A DNA stretch of 64,000 bases from Microbacteriaceae bacterium (GTDB taxonomy: Bacteria; Actinomycetota; Actinomycetes; Actinomycetales; Microbacteriaceae). A program made the position numbers and the translations under genes. Positions 62,350 to 64,000 of the stretch are shown piece after piece (position 1 is the stretch's first letter; each line of letters begins with the position of its first letter). The DNA lies in the NCBI GenBank assembly GCA_025352325.1, contig JANXTR010000045.1, positions 124,001 to 188,000 on the forward strand. Reading direction: 5' to 3'. The notes beneath the pieces were generated by a model, which did no database searches, was not told the origin of the DNA, and saw nothing but the letters and a program-made list of their open reading frames with translations.

Positions 62350-64000
62350 AAGTGCACGTAGGGGACGAAATCGATGTTGATGGCGTAATCCATCTCGTCG
62401 TCAAACTATCCGCGCAGATCGTAGCGCTGCGCCAAATCGACACCGGCATCACCACCGAAATCTTGCTGACCGATTTCGTCCGCCTTCCCCAGGTAAAGCC
62501 GTCAACTCCGGGCGCGGTGCAAACATCCGGCGCGGAGCTAGCAGTCGTTCAATATCTGGATGACACAGGTCGCGAACAGGCAAATTTCTGGCTTCGGCAC
62601 CTGCGGGATTTGAGGGACGCACTGGGCTCTGAAGAAGACTCATCGTCAACAGCTTCCTCAGCGATGCAGTCAAAACTCGACGAGCTGGCGGCACTCGGCC
62701 GCCCCGTGACCCTTCGCACTCTTCAGCGGAAGCTGAAGGCATATAGACACAGCGGTGTCGCTGGCCTGATTGATCTCCGTCAGCAGCGGAGAACGGGCGA
62801 GAAGCGCCGGGTTGACGACAGAGTCATAGCGGCTCTTTCCGAAGTCATGGAAGCACAAACCAACGCATCAACCGGTACGCGAACCAGACTCATCGAACTG
62901 ACCGGGCAACTGCTCTCGCAACGATTCGGCGTGGGCGCAATCGATCTTCCGGCCCTCCGAACAATGTTCCGTCTCATCGACGATCTCGATCGAGGGCGCA
63001 TGACCACCGGCTCCGCGAAGACCCGTCGGTCCCTAGCGAACCGCCCCGACCGAGCGTTCTCCGCGATGGGTGTCTCCCGACCGGGAGAGCAAGTCCAGAT
63101 CGACTCCACACCACTCGACGTGCTCGTCCGGCTGGACGGTGGACTCATAGACCGGCCCGAGCTCACAATCATGCTCGACGTCGCCACCCGCAGCATAATC
63201 AGCGCCGTTCTCCGGCCAGGCGCCACGAAAAGCGTCGACCTGGTCGTCGTCCTTGCCCGGGCACTCGTCCCCTACGACTCCAGACCCGGCGGCCGCTCCG
63301 AAACACGGGCGCTCGTCAACGGTGCATTCGAACTCCAGCAACTCGTTGGAGACCAGGACTACGAAGACTACCGCCGCCAACAGCCCTACATCTTCCCCGA
63401 GACCATCACGACAGACCGCGGACTCATCTACATCTCGGAACATTTCCGTACTGCCTGCGAACAGCTCGGGATCTCACTCAACATTTCGGCGCCGTACGCA
63501 CCGACGGACAAAGGCAAAGTCGAACGCACCTTCCACTCGATCAACACCGGGTTCACCCAGTACCTGAAGAACTACACCGGCCGCGGTGTCGAATACCGGG
63601 GCCTCGACGCGGAGCCCGAAACGCTGCACTCGCTTGTTGAACTTCAAGAGCTCCTCGACGAATGGATCGCTGTCGTCTGGCAGAACCGCCCACACGACAG
63701 CCTCCGCGACCCACTGCACCCCTCAGTCTCGCTCTCACCAAACGAGATGTGCCGCGCATACCGGGAGCTCGTCCCGGAGCTTGAGATCCCATTCGACGTC
63801 AACACCTACATCAGCCTTCTACCGGTGAAATGGCGAACGCTCCAGGCCTACGGGATCACCATCGACCACCGCACCTACGACTCGGAAGGCCTCCGCGAAC
63901 TCCGCCGAACCAAATCCACCTACACCGGCCAAGGCGGCAAGTGGCCCATCCACGTCGACCCGTACAACCTGCAAACCGTGTGGATACCAATCAATGATGA
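62346..64000 (+). CDS. tnsB: TnsB-like DDE transposase (partial)
   Basis: The first 551 codons of a Mu/Tn7-type DDE transposase that joins the 3' ends to target DNA; the end lies beyond the window. The catalytic triad is clear: Asp253 (VQIDSTPLDVLV), Asp357 (TTDRGLIY) and Glu393 (DKGKVERTF), a D-35-E spacing typical of the retroviral integrase-like core. DNA-binding helices precede it (about 90-200; RTLQRKLKAYRHSG). A beta-barrel Mu-transposase C-terminal domain (about 480 onward) has begun. The ATG overlaps the tnsA stop. Confidence 0.9.
   Translation, partial: MKVHVGDEIDVDGVIHLVVKLSAQIVALRQIDTGITTEILLTDFVRLPQVKPSTPGAVQTSGAELAVVQYLDDTGREQANFWLRHLRDLRDALGSEEDSSSTASSAMQSKLDELAALGRPVTLRTLQRKLKAYRHSGVAGLIDLRQQRRTGEKRRVDDRVIAALSEVMEAQTNASTGTRTRLIELTGQLLSQRFGVGAIDLPALRTMFRLIDDLDRGRMTTGSAKTRRSLANRPDRAFSAMGVSRPGEQVQIDSTPLDVLVRLDGGLIDRPELTIMLDVATRSIISAVLRPGATKSVDLVVVLARALVPYDSRPGGRSETRALVNGAFELQQLVGDQDYEDYRRQQPYIFPETITTDRGLIYISEHFRTACEQLGISLNISAPYAPTDKGKVERTFHSINTGFTQYLKNYTGRGVEYRGLDAEPETLHSLVELQELLDEWIAVVWQNRPHDSLRDPLHPSVSLSPNEMCRAYRELVPELEIPFDVNTYISLLPVKWRTLQAYGITIDHRTYDSEGLRELRRTKSTYTGQGGKWPIHVDPYNLQTVWIPIND

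Larger units (their letters stand above)
61385..64000. mobile_element. Tn7-like transposon, one end plus tnsA-tnsB (continues past window)
   Basis: The element begins with TGTGTCCC or TGTCCC (61385 or 61387), then four tandem approx. 20-base repeats, tnsA and tnsB. In Tn7 the right end carries four overlapping TnsB sites and the tns genes read inward from it, which is exactly this layout. tnsC, targeting genes, cargo and the other end must lie beyond 64000. The codon use is visibly more A/T-rich (ATA, CTA, AGA, AAA codons) than in the neighbours, which supports transfer. The insertion lies upstream of panE rather than at glmS. Confidence 0.8.

Noticed and set aside
1-64000. tRNA, rRNA or riboswitch genes
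   Set aside because: I looked in the gene gaps and saw no cloverleaf, CCA-end pattern or known aptamer core; the gaps are too short for rRNA.

Overview
The window is high-GC actinobacterial chromosome, most likely from the family Microbacteriaceae. The reasons are the strong G/C bias at third codon positions, tightly packed genes with ATGA/GTGA stop-start overlaps, many GTG starts, and the gene content: a CarD-family regulator, a ClgR-like regulator, the actinobacterial dxr-rseP-ispG-proS-nusA-ylxR-infB-rbfA run, and AbiEi/DUF559-type proteins. I cannot name genus or species. I saw no rRNA, tRNA or CRISPR array, and no gene-free stretch longer than about 270 bases.

Layout. (1) 1-2821: partial ogt, an aldo/keto reductase, YceI and TspO. 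(2) 2922-7730: putrescine/GABA catabolism, with an amino-group FAD oxidase (apparent CTG start), a class-III diamine-type transaminase, an Lrp/AsnC regulator and a divergent aminobutyraldehyde-type dehydrogenase. (3) 7799-25921: an 18-kb co-directional block of FHA protein, PP2C phosphatase, membrane Ser/Thr kinase, a 1979-residue propeller/Ig-like/fn3 surface protein, MoxR ATPase, DUF58 protein, transglutaminase-like membrane protein without its catalytic Cys and His, zinc-ribbon FHA protein and an EccC-like FtsK/SpoIIIE ATPase. It looks like a phospho-signalling-controlled envelope or export system with a type VII secretion-like motor but no WXG100 substrate. (4) 25929-38972: alanine dehydrogenase, a full PotDABC polyamine importer, three more class-III aminotransferases (two GabT), OsmC, ClgR-like regulator, LtrA and an FKBP lipoprotein. 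(5) 39004-52333: isoprenoid genes (dxr, ispG), site-2 protease, proS, CarD and the nusA-infB-rbfA translation/transcription run, interrupted by two AbiEi/DUF559 genes (one broken) that are each flanked by paired palindromic repeats. (6) 52437-61323: sugar transporter fused in frame to a 5'-truncated fpg-like remnant, MFS exporter, RNB ribonuclease, mutY, a uridine-kinase-like protein, a hypothetical protein, VapBC and panE. (7) 61385-64000: one end of a Tn7-like transposon, with four tandem repeats followed by tnsA and tnsB, running off the window.

How the genes work together. Regions 2 and 4 make a coherent pathway: PotDABC imports polyamine, the transaminase and/or FAD oxidase removes the first amino group, the dehydrogenase makes GABA, GabT takes GABA onward, and alanine dehydrogenase can turn over the alanine formed. 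Region 3 should act as one unit at the cell envelope. The most unusual items are the Tn7-like end, the palindrome-flanked DUF559 cassettes, the secretion-like block with a dead transglutaminase fold, and the truncated fpg joined to a transporter.
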